This document shows, piece by piece, positions 6,523 through 14,457 of a stretch of 18,632 bases of DNA. Source of the DNA: an uncultured Bacillota bacterium (GTDB lineage: Bacteria > Bacillota > Clostridia > Peptostreptococcales > Anaerovoracaceae); NCBI GenBank assembly GCA_946631075.1, contig CAMOZS010000011.1:1-18632 (forward strand). The letters run 5' to 3'. The number at the start of each line of letters is the position of its first letter. Within the stretch, counting starts at the first letter, position 1. The position numbers were made by a program, and so were the translations under genes. The notes below the pieces were generated by a model. It had not been told where the DNA came from, made no database searches, and worked only from the letters and a program-made list of their open reading frames with translations.

Positions 6523-9500
6523 TTACGACAGTTTCTGGTCGCTGAGGGCGATCCGGAAAAACTTCTCCAGTTCCTCCAGGGCGATCTTATCGTTGCCCGC
6601 GGCGCTGACCGTGACCCTGATCCAGGGTTCTTTTCCCCCTCCGAACCGGATCCGTTCGTTATAGGCTGACGCCAGCCGCGGGATCACCCCTTCGGCGAAC
6701 CGGGTAGTCTCATAGAGTTTCATGATCAGTTTGTATCCGTTCTGGCTGATCTCCCTAACTCCCAGTCTGGAAGCCTGGGACCGGATCTTGGAGATCCGGA
6801 TCAGGTTCATGGTATCCTTGGGGATATCTCCGAACCGGTCCAGCATCTCGTCGATCACATCGGACTGGGTCTGCTCATCGGTGATCATGGCGATCTTCTT
6901 GTACATCTGAAGGCGCAGGACCTCGTCCTCGATATAGTAGCGGGGGATCAGGGCCGGGATCGACAGGCTGAAGGCCGTCTCTTCCGCGGGCTGGAGGACT
7001 TCCCTGCCCTGCAGCCGGTCTACCGCTTCTTCCAGAAGCTTGCAGTAGAGCTCATAGCCTATGTTCAGCATGTGGCCGGATTGTTCTGTTCCCAGAATGT
7101 TTCCCGCTCCCCGCAGTTCCAGGTCCTTCATGGCGATACGAAAGCCCGAACCGAACTCGGTGAATTCCCGGATGGCCCGGAGCCGCTGCTCCGCGACTTC
7201 GGGCAGGTTTTTGTCCCGCCGGTACATCAGATAGGCGTAGGCCATACGGCCGGACCTTCCGACCCGTCCCCTCAGCTGATAGAGCTGGGCCAGACCGAAC
7301 CGGTCGGCGTCCAGAACGATCATGGTATTGACATTGGGGATATCCATTCCCGATTCGATGATGGTCGTGGAGACCAGGACATCGAATCCGCCGCCGGCGA
7401 AGTCCATGATCAGATCTTCCAGTTCCTGCTCCTTCATCTTCCCGTGGCCGATGCCGACGGAGGCGTCCGGGACCAGGCGCTGGATCTCCGAGGCCACCCG
7501 GCCGATGGATTCCACCCGGTTATAGAGGACGTATACCTGGCCGCCTCTTCCCAGTTCCTTCTCGATGGCTTCCCGGATGACGAAATCATCCTGCTCCATC
7601 ACATAGGTCTGGACCGGATAGCGATCCTCCGGCGGCTCCTCTATGGTGCTCATATCCTTGATTCCCGAAAGGGACATATGCAGAGTCCTGGGGATCGGCG
7701 TGGCGGACAGGGTCAGCACGTCCACATTGGTCCGCAGCTGTTTGATCCGCTCCTTATGGCGGACCCCGAACCGCTGCTCTTCATCGACGACCAGCAGGCC
7801 CAGGTCGTGGAAGCGGACATCCTTGGACAGGAGGCGGTGGGTGCCGATCACCAGGTCCAGCCTTCCCTCGGCCAGATCCTCCAGGATCTGCTTCTGCTGC
7901 CTGGCTGTACGGAAGCGGGACAGCATCTCCACCCGGAAGGGGAACTTTTCGAACCGGTCTTTCAGGGTGTAGTAATGCTGGTTGGCCAGCAGGGTCGTGG
8001 GGACCAGGACCGCCGCCTGTTTACCGTCGGCGACGCATTTGAACAGGGCCCTGGCCGCTACTTCCGTCTTGCCGAAGCCAACATCTCCGCAGAGGAGCCG
8101 GTCCATGGGGACCTCCCTCTCCATGTCCGCTTTGATCTCGTCGATGCACTTCAGCTGATCATCGGTCTCCGCGTAGGGGAAGCTGTTTTCGAACTCCTCC
8201 TGCCAGGCCGTGTCTTTCGAGAAGGCATAGCCTTTTTCGTGCATTCTGGCGGCAGAGACCCGGATCAGGTCCTGGGCCATATCCTCCACCGCGGCTTTGG
8301 CCCGGGCCTTGGTCAGCTTCCATTCGCCGCCGGTCAGCTTGTTCAGCTTGGGCGCGGTCCCTTCGCCTCCGATGTATTTCTGCAGGACGCCCAGCTGGTC
8401 CACCGGGATGTAGAGAAGGTCCGTTCCCGCGTACTTGACCTTAAGGTAATCCTGCTTCACTCCCTGGACGACCAGCTGCTCCACACCGATGAACTTGCCG
8501 ATCCCGTGGCTCTCGTGGACCACATAATCCCCGGTCTGGACATCGGCGAAGCTCTTGATCTGCTCCCCTTTCGTCTTTGACCGTCTGGGGCGCCGGCTTC
8601 GCCGGCTTCCTCCGAAGATCTCCCCTTCCCAGATCCAGCAGGTCTTCTCATCGGCAAACTCCATGCCCGATGTGAGCCTGCCCTCCGTGATGGTGATGCT
8701 CCCGGGAGCACGCTCCGCCTTGCCGGTCACACCGGTGCTCCCCACCCTGGCCACCTTGAGATCATAGAGGCCCTCGTGGTCCAGGAACTCATCGATCTGT
8801 TTGATCCGCTCGCCGGAGCTGCAGACGATGGTCACCCGGAAGCCCCGGGTCAGATATCCTTCCAGGTCGGTCTTCAGGGCGTCCAGCCGGCCGTTATAAA
8901 AGGGGATCTGCCGGCAGTTCACCGTCCTCAGTTCCTTCAGGAAGGGGGCGTTCTTGATCGTCGAAAGGAAGGGGGTGAAAATATACCCCTCCTTCTCATA
9001 CAGGCGGAAGTAGTCCCCTTCTCCGGATATGGAGTCGAAATCCGCGCCGATGCCCCGTCCCTCCGACAGGATGGCGTCGATATCCTCCGCCAGCTCCTTG
9101 CTGCCGGCAGCGATGGTCTCCAGGATCCTGGCCGGATCATCGATCATGATCAGCGGATCATCCATGTAGTCCCACAGATATTCCGTCTCCTCAAAAAAGT
9201 AGGAAGTGAACCGTTCCAGATACTGCAGATTGACCTTCTGCTCAACGTATTCCAGCAGCTGGTCCCTCCGCTCCCGCAGGCGGAAGGTCTGTTCCGTCTT
9301 CACCGCGGATGCTCCCGCTTCCTGTCCGCTCTTTTCTCTGATCTCTTCGGCTGCTTTGGTCTCCAGCTTGCGGATCTGCCGGTCGTACGCCCTGCGGATC
9401 CTCTGGCCTGCCTTTGCGAAGGTCTCCTCATCTCTGGAAAGACGGGCGCAGGGATAGATCTCTGCGGAGGAAAGAGTCTGCCTGGACCTCTGGGACTCGG

Positions 9501-10077
9501 GATCGAAGGTACGGATGGAATCGATCTCCGTATCGAAGAGCTCGATCCGGCAGGGGTAGTCGCTGTCCGGCGGGAAGATATCGATTATCCCGCCCCGGAC
9601 GCTGTATTCTCCCCTAGTCTCGATGGCCGGGACCCGTTCGTATCCCATTGCCGTAAGCTCCTCCCGGACCGAAGCGATGTCGATGTCTTCACCGGTCTTC
9701 AGGCGGATGATATGCCTGGTGTAGACCTGCCTGGGAGGCAGCCTGCGGATGGCCGCGCTGACCGGAGCGATGACCGTACAGGAAATACCGGATGTCACGG
9801 CCTTATAGACCCTCATCCGTTCCATCAGTTCGTCATTGCTTCTGGCCTCGAATGCGATCATCCGGGCGTCTTCTTCGGGCAGGACCAGGACCGGCCCTTC
9901 GATCCCCATCTGCTCATGAAAAAAAGAAAGGTCCGTCGCCAGTCGTTTCGCCCTTGTGTAGGTCGGTACGACGATCAGGCTCTGGCCTCCTCTTTCCCCG
10001 GTCAGCTTCGCTGCCAGCGGCGCGACCCTGCTTTCGGACGCGCCGGTTATGTTGATCATTCCGTTTTTTTGTTCCAT
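6523..10077 (-). CDS. mfd: Transcription-repair coupling factor Mfd
   Basis: An ATP-driven DNA translocase that removes RNA polymerase stalled at lesions and recruits UvrA. The length of 1,184 residues is normal for Mfd. Order of domains: the UvrB-like N-terminal module (TRGEYSVRGGIIDIFPP, about residue 155-170); a basic linker RRSRRPRRSKTKGEQIK; the CarD-like RNA-polymerase interaction domain (GDYVVHESHGIGKFIGV, about 510-525); the helicase core with Walker A CGDVGFGKTE (about 663-672), DEEQ box (about 762), LSATPIPRT and GRVGRSGR (about 938); then the C-terminal TRCF domain (LIPRYYIEDEVLRLQMYKK). No ribosome-binding site is clear. The ATG at 10077 lies inside the end of pth, while an alternative ATG at 10059 would overlap the pth stop as ATGA and seems equally likely. 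Either way translation is coupled to pth. Confidence 0.97.
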   Translation of the reverse strand: MEQKNGMINITGASESRVAPLAAKLTGERGGQSLIVVPTYTRAKRLATDLSFFHEQMGIEGPVLVLPEEDARMIAFEARSNDELMERMRVYKAVTSGISCTVIAPVSAAIRRLPPRQVYTRHIIRLKTGEDIDIASVREELTAMGYERVPAIETRGEYSVRGGIIDIFPPDSDYPCRIELFDTEIDSIRTFDPESQRSRQTLSSAEIYPCARLSRDEETFAKAGQRIRRAYDRQIRKLETKAAEEIREKSGQEAGASAVKTEQTFRLRERRDQLLEYVEQKVNLQYLERFTSYFFEETEYLWDYMDDPLIMIDDPARILETIAAGSKELAEDIDAILSEGRGIGADFDSISGEGDYFRLYEKEGYIFTPFLSTIKNAPFLKELRTVNCRQIPFYNGRLDALKTDLEGYLTRGFRVTIVCSSGERIKQIDEFLDHEGLYDLKVARVGSTGVTGKAERAPGSITITEGRLTSGMEFADEKTCWIWEGEIFGGSRRSRRPRRSKTKGEQIKSFADVQTGDYVVHESHGIGKFIGVEQLVVQGVKQDYLKVKYAGTDLLYIPVDQLGVLQKYIGGEGTAPKLNKLTGGEWKLTKARAKAAVEDMAQDLIRVSAARMHEKGYAFSKDTAWQEEFENSFPYAETDDQLKCIDEIKADMEREVPMDRLLCGDVGFGKTEVAARALFKCVADGKQAAVLVPTTLLANQHYYTLKDRFEKFPFRVEMLSRFRTARQQKQILEDLAEGRLDLVIGTHRLLSKDVRFHDLGLLVVDEEQRFGVRHKERIKQLRTNVDVLTLSATPIPRTLHMSLSGIKDMSTIEEPPEDRYPVQTYVMEQDDFVIREAIEKELGRGGQVYVLYNRVESIGRVASEIQRLVPDASVGIGHGKMKEQELEDLIMDFAGGGFDVLVSTTIIESGMDIPNVNTMIVLDADRFGLAQLYQLRGRVGRSGRMAYAYLMYRRDKNLPEVAEQRLRAIREFTEFGSGFRIAMKDLELRGAGNILGTEQSGHMLNIGYELYCKLLEEAVDRLQGREVLQPAEETAFSLSIPALIPRYYIEDEVLRLQMYKKIAMITDEQTQSDVIDEMLDRFGDIPKDTMNLIRISKIRSQASRLGVREISQNGYKLIMKLYETTRFAEGVIPRLASAYNERIRFGGGKEPWIRVTVSAAGNDKIALEELEKFFRIALSDQKLS

Positions 10078-10622
10078 TGGTTCATTGCGTTATCGATGCC
10101 GTCTGTCAGGATCGCGCAGGCAGCCTCTGCTGCCCGGTCTAATGCTCCGGACAGCAGCTGCTGATCTTTCTTGCTTATCTCATCCAGGACGAAATCCTTC
10201 CAGTCTTCGCCGCCGCTGGCGCCGATCCCGACGCGGATCCTGGGAAAGTCCTGTGTCTGCACATGGGCGAGCACGGATTTCATGCCGTTGTGACTTCCCG
10301 CCCCGCCCTTCTTGCGGATGCGGATGGTCCCCGTCGGCAGATCCATATCATCGTAGATCACGATCAGATGCTCCGGCTCCACATCGTAGTAGCGGATGAT
10401 CTGACCCAGCGACTGGCCGCTGTTGTTCATGTAGGTCTGTGGCTTGACCAGGAGCACCCTGGTCCCTCCGATCCTGCCGTCTCCGGTCAGGGCCTGGTGT
10501 TTCAGGCGTTTCACGGGGATCCCGTATTTGTCGGCGATCCGGTCGATGACCTGAAAGCCCATATTGTGTCTGGTCTTCTCATAGGCCCGGCCGGGATTTC
10601 CCAGTCCAGCGATAACGTACAT
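10056..10622 (-). CDS. pth: Peptidyl-tRNA hydrolase
   Basis: Releases tRNA from prematurely dropped peptidyl-tRNAs. With the start at 10622 the protein has 188 residues and begins MYVIAGLGNPG, exactly as family members do; an upstream in-frame ATG at 10676 would add 18 residues and run into the end of prs. Conserved residues are present: GLGNPG (6-11), His19 in TRHNMGF, PQTYMNNSGQS, IYDDMDLP with the catalytic Asp, and AGSHNGMKSV. Twenty-five bases separate it from the prs stop. Its last bases overlap the start of mfd. The ribosome-binding signal is modest (a GGGG tract ten bases upstream, then GAAGGA touching the ATG). prs-pth-mfd is a gene order common in Bacillota. Confidence 0.95.
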   Translation of the reverse strand: MYVIAGLGNPGRAYEKTRHNMGFQVIDRIADKYGIPVKRLKHQALTGDGRIGGTRVLLVKPQTYMNNSGQSLGQIIRYYDVEPEHLIVIYDDMDLPTGTIRIRKKGGAGSHNGMKSVLAHVQTQDFPRIRVGIGASGGEDWKDFVLDEISKKDQQLLSGALDRAAEAACAILTDGIDNAMNQWNKKTE

Positions 10623-10647
10623 TCCTTCGTTTCCCCGCGCCGCGCGC

Positions 10648-11598
10648 TTAATCAAAGAGCTTACTGACAGAGCCATTGGTGTGGATCCGGTTGATCGCTT
10701 CCGCGAACAGGGGGCCGACGGACAGTACCTTCATCTTCGGGAGCATCTTCTCCTCAGGGATGGGCATGGTGTTCAGGAGCACCAGTTCCTCGATGGCGGA
10801 CTTGTCGATCCTCTCGATGGCGGGTCCGGAGAGAACGGCGTGGGTCGCGCAGGCGCGGACGCTCTTCGCTCCCAGATCCTTCAGGGCGTTGGCCGCGTTG
10901 GTGATGGTCCCCGCCGTGTCGATCATGTCGTCGACCAGGATGCAGTTCTTGTCCTTGATGTCGCCGATGATGTTCATGATCTCGCTCTTGTTGGGCTCCG
11001 GTCTTCTCTTATCCACGATGGCGATCGGGCATCCCAGAGGCTCTGCCATGCTCCGCGCCCGCGGAACGCTGCCGTGGTCCGGAGAAACGATGACCAGATC
11101 CTTGGGATCTTCACTCACGAAATAGTTTCTCAGCAGGGGAAGACCTACCAGGTGATCCACCGGAATGGTGAAATACCCCTGGATCTGCGCCGCGTGCAGG
11201 TCCATGGTCACGACCCGGTCTGCTCCGGCGGCTACCAGCATATCCGCCACCAGCTTGGCTGTGATCGGATCTCTTGCCTTGGCCTTACGGTCCTGTCTGG
11301 CGTATCCGTAATAAGGCATGACCGCGCTGATCCTGCCGGCCGACGCCCGCTTCATGGAGTCGATCATGATCAGCAGTTCCATCAGATTGTCGTTGACCGG
11401 GGAGCATGTGGACTGGATGATGAAACAGTCACATCCTCTGACCGATTCGCCCAGACTGACGGAGATTTCTCCATCGCTGAACTTGGATACTTTCGCGTCG
11501 CCGAGGGGCTTTCCTATGATGGAGGAAATCTCCTCAGCCAGCTCCGGGTGAGAGTTTGCCGCAAAGATCTTGTAGTTTGCAAATACGCCGTTTTTCAT
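10648..11598 (-). CDS. prs: Ribose-phosphate pyrophosphokinase (PRPP synthase)
   Basis: Makes PRPP from ribose 5-phosphate and ATP for nucleotide, His and Trp synthesis. The start at 11598 follows AAAGGAG at six-base spacing and gives 316 residues, the normal class I length; an in-frame TTG further upstream (11634) would add residues with no family match. Motifs: SDGEI (41-45), MPYYGYARQDRK (94-105), the family signature TMDLHAAQIQGYFTIPVDHL with metal-binding Asp133/His135, the flexible loop with DKRRPEPNKSE, and the PRPP-binding loop VDDMIDTAGT (223-232). A small oddity is SPDHGSVPRAR where GGVTRAR or GGVVRAR is usual. It lies 39 bases downstream of murC in the same operon. Confidence 0.97.
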   Translation of the reverse strand: MKNGVFANYKIFAANSHPELAEEISSIIGKPLGDAKVSKFSDGEISVSLGESVRGCDCFIIQSTCSPVNDNLMELLIMIDSMKRASAGRISAVMPYYGYARQDRKAKARDPITAKLVADMLVAAGADRVVTMDLHAAQIQGYFTIPVDHLVGLPLLRNYFVSEDPKDLVIVSPDHGSVPRARSMAEPLGCPIAIVDKRRPEPNKSEIMNIIGDIKDKNCILVDDMIDTAGTITNAANALKDLGAKSVRACATHAVLSGPAIERIDKSAIEELVLLNTMPIPEEKMLPKMKVLSVGPLFAEAINRIHTNGSVSKLFD

Positions 11599-11637
11599 TA
11601 GATTCTCCTTTCGGTCTTCATATGTACTGTTCAAGAA

Positions 11638-13017
11638 CTACCGGTCCAGATCCAGGATCATTTCTCCGACCCTGTAGATGTCTCCTGCTCCCATGGTCAG
11701 AATCAGGTCGCCTTCCTCCGCCTTATCGTAGACGAACCGGGCGATGTCCTCAAAGTTCTCGAAAAAGTATACGTCTTTATCGGGGTCGTGCTCCCGCAGC
11801 CGCTCCATCAGTGTTCTGGAGCTGATCTTATAGATGTTCTTCTCTCTGGCCGCGTAGATCTCCGCCAGTACGATCCGGTCTGCGTTATCGAAGCTGCCCG
11901 CGAATTCGTCCATCAGCGCCATGGTCCTTGTATAGGTATGGGGCTGGAAGAGGCACCAGAGGTGATTATGCTTCATGTTCTTGATGGCGGCCAGGGTAGC
12001 CTTGATCTCTGTCGGATGATGAGCGTAGTCGTCAATGATCCTGATGTCTCCCGAGATCTTGCCCAACACATCGAAGCGGCGGTGGATCCCCCGGTATTCA
12101 TGGAGAGTCGATACGATCTGGTCGATCTCGACTCCCAGGATGTGGCAGCATGCAAAGGCTGCCAGTGAGTTCAGTATATTATGCTCTCCCGGAACGGAAA
12201 GATTGATCCTGCAGAGCTTCTCTCCCTGATGATATACATCGAATCCGGGCATCCCTTCGTTATCGAAGGAAATATTGGAAGCGTAGTAGTCGCTGCCCGT
12301 GCTGAATCCGAAGGTCACCGCGTTGGGCAGGCCCTCGATGACGCTGTGGACGAAGGGATTGGCATCGTAGGCGATCACGGTCCCGTTTGCCGGCACCAGG
12401 CTGGCGAAGCGGTCGAAAGATCTGGCGATATGCTCCACGTCCTTGAAATAATCCAGATGATCGGAATCGATATTGAGGATGATCTCGATGTTGGGCTTGA
12501 GCTCCAGGAAGCTGTCCCTGTACTCGCAGGCCTCGGTGACGAAGAAGTCCTTGCCGCCTACATAGAAGTTTCCTCCGATCTCATCGAGATTGCCTCCGAC
12601 GGAAATGGTCGGGTCCTTTCCCGCGTGTTTGAGGATCAGCGAGATCATGGCCGTCGTCGTCGTCTTGCCGTGGGTCCCCGAAATGGCGATGCTGCTGGTG
12701 TATTCCTCCATCAGCGCTCCCAGAGCCTGGGCCCTGGTGATGGTCGGGATCCCCAGTTCCTTGGCTCTGGCCAGTTCCGGATTGTCATCTCCGACAGCGA
12801 CCGTATATACAACAAGATCGGCGCCCTCAACGTTCTCCGCCCGGTGTCCCAGGCTGATCTTCGCGCCGTCGCCGACCAGCTTTTCCGTAATATCACTTTC
12901 ACGCATATCCGAGCCCGAAACATTGTGTCCCCGGCTGAGAAGGATCTCCGCAATTCCGGATAAGCCGATCCCTCCGATCCCGATGCAGTGTATGTTCTTA
13001 TATTCAGACAAATTCAT
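11638..13017 (-). CDS. murC: UDP-N-acetylmuramate--L-alanine ligase
   Basis: Adds L-alanine to UDP-MurNAc, the first peptide step of peptidoglycan precursor synthesis. The chosen ATG at 13017 follows AAAGGA at eight-base spacing and gives 459 residues, typical for MurC; the frame stays open 28 codons further upstream, but that part covers the promoter region. Motifs: the N-terminal Rossmann-like loop CIGIGGIGLSGIA (11-23), the ATP loop SGTHGKTTTT (113-122), ACEYRDSFLELKP, the segment NIDSDHLDYFKD typical of MurC, HNILNSLAAFA, and the C-terminal IDDYAHHPTEIKATL. It leads the minus-strand operon with prs, pth, mfd and dapB and has its own promoter. The link with dapB gives the operon a cell-wall precursor flavour. 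Confidence 0.97.
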   Translation of the reverse strand: MNLSEYKNIHCIGIGGIGLSGIAEILLSRGHNVSGSDMRESDITEKLVGDGAKISLGHRAENVEGADLVVYTVAVGDDNPELARAKELGIPTITRAQALGALMEEYTSSIAISGTHGKTTTTAMISLILKHAGKDPTISVGGNLDEIGGNFYVGGKDFFVTEACEYRDSFLELKPNIEIILNIDSDHLDYFKDVEHIARSFDRFASLVPANGTVIAYDANPFVHSVIEGLPNAVTFGFSTGSDYYASNISFDNEGMPGFDVYHQGEKLCRINLSVPGEHNILNSLAAFACCHILGVEIDQIVSTLHEYRGIHRRFDVLGKISGDIRIIDDYAHHPTEIKATLAAIKNMKHNHLWCLFQPHTYTRTMALMDEFAGSFDNADRIVLAEIYAAREKNIYKISSRTLMERLREHDPDKDVYFFENFEDIARFVYDKAEEGDLILTMGAGDIYRVGEMILDLDR

Positions 13018-13071
13018 GATTTGTATCCTTTCAGGTCTGTACTTCCCCCGTTCCCCTTTACGATGGATTAC

Positions 13072-13101
13072 AGTATACCATATTTTCAAGCCCTGTGTCA
13101 T
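13072..13101 (-). promoter_or_regulatory. Promoter of the murC-prs-pth-mfd-dapB operon
   Basis: On the minus strand ATGACA (13101-13096), an 18-base spacer, and TATACT (13077-13072), with an extended -10 TGG directly before it. It gives a leader of about 50 bases before the murC ATG. I see no other convincing promoter within the operon. Confidence 0.75.
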
Positions 13102-13199
13102 AAACCACTTTCGTTTGGGAAAAAAAACTTCCTTTCGGCTTCTTTCGGCCTTTTGGGGGACGTTAGAAATTTAACATTCATTTTTTTAGTATAATTAGC

Positions 13200-13228
13200 T
13201 TGTTAACTTTATCTTATTAGTGTATAAT
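13200..13228 (+). promoter_or_regulatory. Promoter of spoVG
   Basis: TTGTTA (13200-13205) and a perfect TATAAT (13223-13228) are 17 bases apart in an A/T-rich stretch about 40 bases before the spoVG start. A second TATAAT at 13190-13195 has no good -35. In B. subtilis spoVG uses sigma-H; I find no clear sigma-H motif here, so vegetative expression is more likely. Confidence 0.8.
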
Positions 13229-13268
13229 CACTTTATATTTTATACAGGCATGAAAGGCGGTACAGTAT

Positions 13269-13562
13269 ATGGATATTACTGACGTAAGGATCCGCAAGGT
13301 TAACGATGAGGGAAAAATGAAAGCCATCGTATCAATTACCTTTGATGATGAATTTGTCGTGCACGACATCAAGATCATCGAAGGCCAGAACGGTCCGTTC
13401 ATCGCAATGCCTAGCAGGAAAATGAGCGAAGGAGATTTCAGAGACATCGCTCATCCGCTGGTTTCCGAAACCAGAAACAAAATTAGAGATGCCATCTTCG
13501 AAGAATACGAAAAAGTACTGGCCCAGAAATCGGCAGAGATTGAAGCTGACTCCGCAGAATAA
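13269..13562 (+). CDS. spoVG: SpoVG, regulatory nucleic-acid-binding protein
   Basis: A 97-residue match to SpoVG along its whole length. The conserved core runs from MDITDVRIRKVNDEGKMKA through the segments FDDEFVVHDIKIIEG, NGPFIAMPSRK and FRDIAHPL, followed by an acidic, variable tail (AEIEADSAE). SpoVG binds DNA and RNA and influences cell division, capsule or sporulation depending on the species; its presence does not prove sporulation. The ribosome-binding site AAAGGCGG is ten bases before the ATG. In many Bacillota it stands just upstream of glmU-prs-pth-mfd in the same direction. Here it is divergent from murC-prs-pth-mfd and glmU is absent from the window, so the neighbourhood is kept but rearranged. 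Confidence 0.97.
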   Translation: MDITDVRIRKVNDEGKMKAIVSITFDDEFVVHDIKIIEGQNGPFIAMPSRKMSEGDFRDIAHPLVSETRNKIRDAIFEEYEKVLAQKSAEIEADSAE

Positions 13563-13606
13563 ACAGCCGATCGAACAATATCTGAATGGTGAACACTCTA
13601 GAGAAA

Positions 13607-13640
13607 GAGCAGACAGGCAATCCCATCTGCTCCTTTTTTT
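13607..13640 (+). terminator. Intrinsic terminator after spoVG, facing the gatD-like gene
   Basis: A 7-bp stem (GAGCAGA with TCTGCTC, 13607-13613 and 13626-13632) followed by C and seven T residues. It lies 45 bases after the spoVG stop. On the minus strand, where the GatD-like gene ends at 13657, the same hairpin is followed by TTTCTCT, so weak bidirectional use is possible. Confidence 0.85.
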
Positions 13641-13656
13641 ATGCATTTTTCCCGGA

Positions 13657-14457
13657 TCAGGTCCAGGGCTGGTTGGTGCCTCCCCAGTAGTAGAGGCCGG
13701 TCTTGGGATCTGAATATTCCTCGACCCTGCAGTTGTAGGAATCTGTGGCCGCCGCCTCGAAGGCCAGCTCCTCGATCGGCGCGCCCAGCCGGTTCCTGAT
13801 GTACCATTTGGTGAACGGCGGATTCAGGATCAGCAGCGGGCCGATCACGTAGGTGGCGAAGAAATTGTTGATCCGGATCCCCTCGCCCTTCGCGTACCGG
13901 TTCATTCCCGGACCCCGCTCCGGCGTAAACAGAGCCAGGTGGTCAAGACCGGTGTCCCCCTCTTCGCAGAAGGTATGTCCGAACTGGCTCTTGAAACCGA
14001 CCACGGTGATCGGTCCCTCCTCTTCGGTCCCGTCCTGTCCAGCCTTTGGGCCGGGCTCAAAGGTCCCCAGGAAAAGGCTGTTGAACCGGTTCACGGAAGA
14101 CCTCCTGGCGATCCCGGGAAATACGCCCAGGCCGCGGCAGACTTCCTCGCCGTCTTCCTCGATCCTCTCGCCGAACAGCTCCATGGCGTTGCCGGTGATC
14201 AGGAAGTTGGTCCCCTTGTCGATCTGTTCCATGATCTGCTCCCGGTAAAAGCGCAGCTGGTCCAGGGCCAGGATCTGTCCGTTCTCCGTCGTGGTCCCCA
14301 TATAGACCAGGTCCACCGGCTCCTCGAGAAAACGGGGCCGGGTCTGCAGGGACGTATTGATCACTTCGGCATCCGGCAGGCACTCCTTCAGATAGCGGAT
14401 GTTGGCCAGATCTCCGTAGAGATTGCATATCTCAGGAAATAATACTTCTATCTTCAT
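13657..14457 (-). CDS. GatD-like class I amidotransferase homologue lacking catalytic residues
   Basis: A 266-residue protein in the position and of the general form of GatD, the glutaminase partner of MurT that supplies ammonia for amidating D-Glu of lipid II. Recognisable GatD-type segments are the N-terminal LFPEICNLYGDLANIRYL (6-23), VDLVYMG (48-54), the nucleophile-elbow region FLITGNAMELFG (85-96), GFKSQFGHT (154-162), and GEGIRINNFFATYVIGPLLILNPPF (191-215). In active relatives the elbow reads like CGGYQLLG; here Gly89 takes the Cys position. The usual GF-N-H-G His is Gln158, and the GGGQD oxyanion loop is TTTENG (55-60). The protein should therefore be unable to hydrolyse glutamine. 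It is not degenerate: the frame is intact and overlaps the murT stop as ATGA. The fold and partner assignment are inferred from my own alignment from memory. A CobB/CobQ-like scaffold role is the main alternative. Confidence 0.85.
   Translation of the reverse strand: MKIEVLFPEICNLYGDLANIRYLKECLPDAEVINTSLQTRPRFLEEPVDLVYMGTTTENGQILALDQLRFYREQIMEQIDKGTNFLITGNAMELFGERIEEDGEEVCRGLGVFPGIARRSSVNRFNSLFLGTFEPGPKAGQDGTEEEGPITVVGFKSQFGHTFCEEGDTGLDHLALFTPERGPGMNRYAKGEGIRINNFFATYVIGPLLILNPPFTKWYIRNRLGAPIEELAFEAAATDSYNCRVEEYSDPKTGLYYWGGTNQPWT

Noticed and set aside
7072..10164. Two long plus-strand open frames (502 and 462 codons).
   Set aside because: Both are antisense to mfd, with low-complexity Asp/Leu/Gln/Gly-rich translations typical of reverse-strand shadows.
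13167..13195. A second promoter for spoVG using TATAAT at 13190-13195.
   Set aside because: No acceptable -35 at 16-18 bases (AAATTT at 17); the downstream TTGTTA-N17-TATAAT is clearly better.
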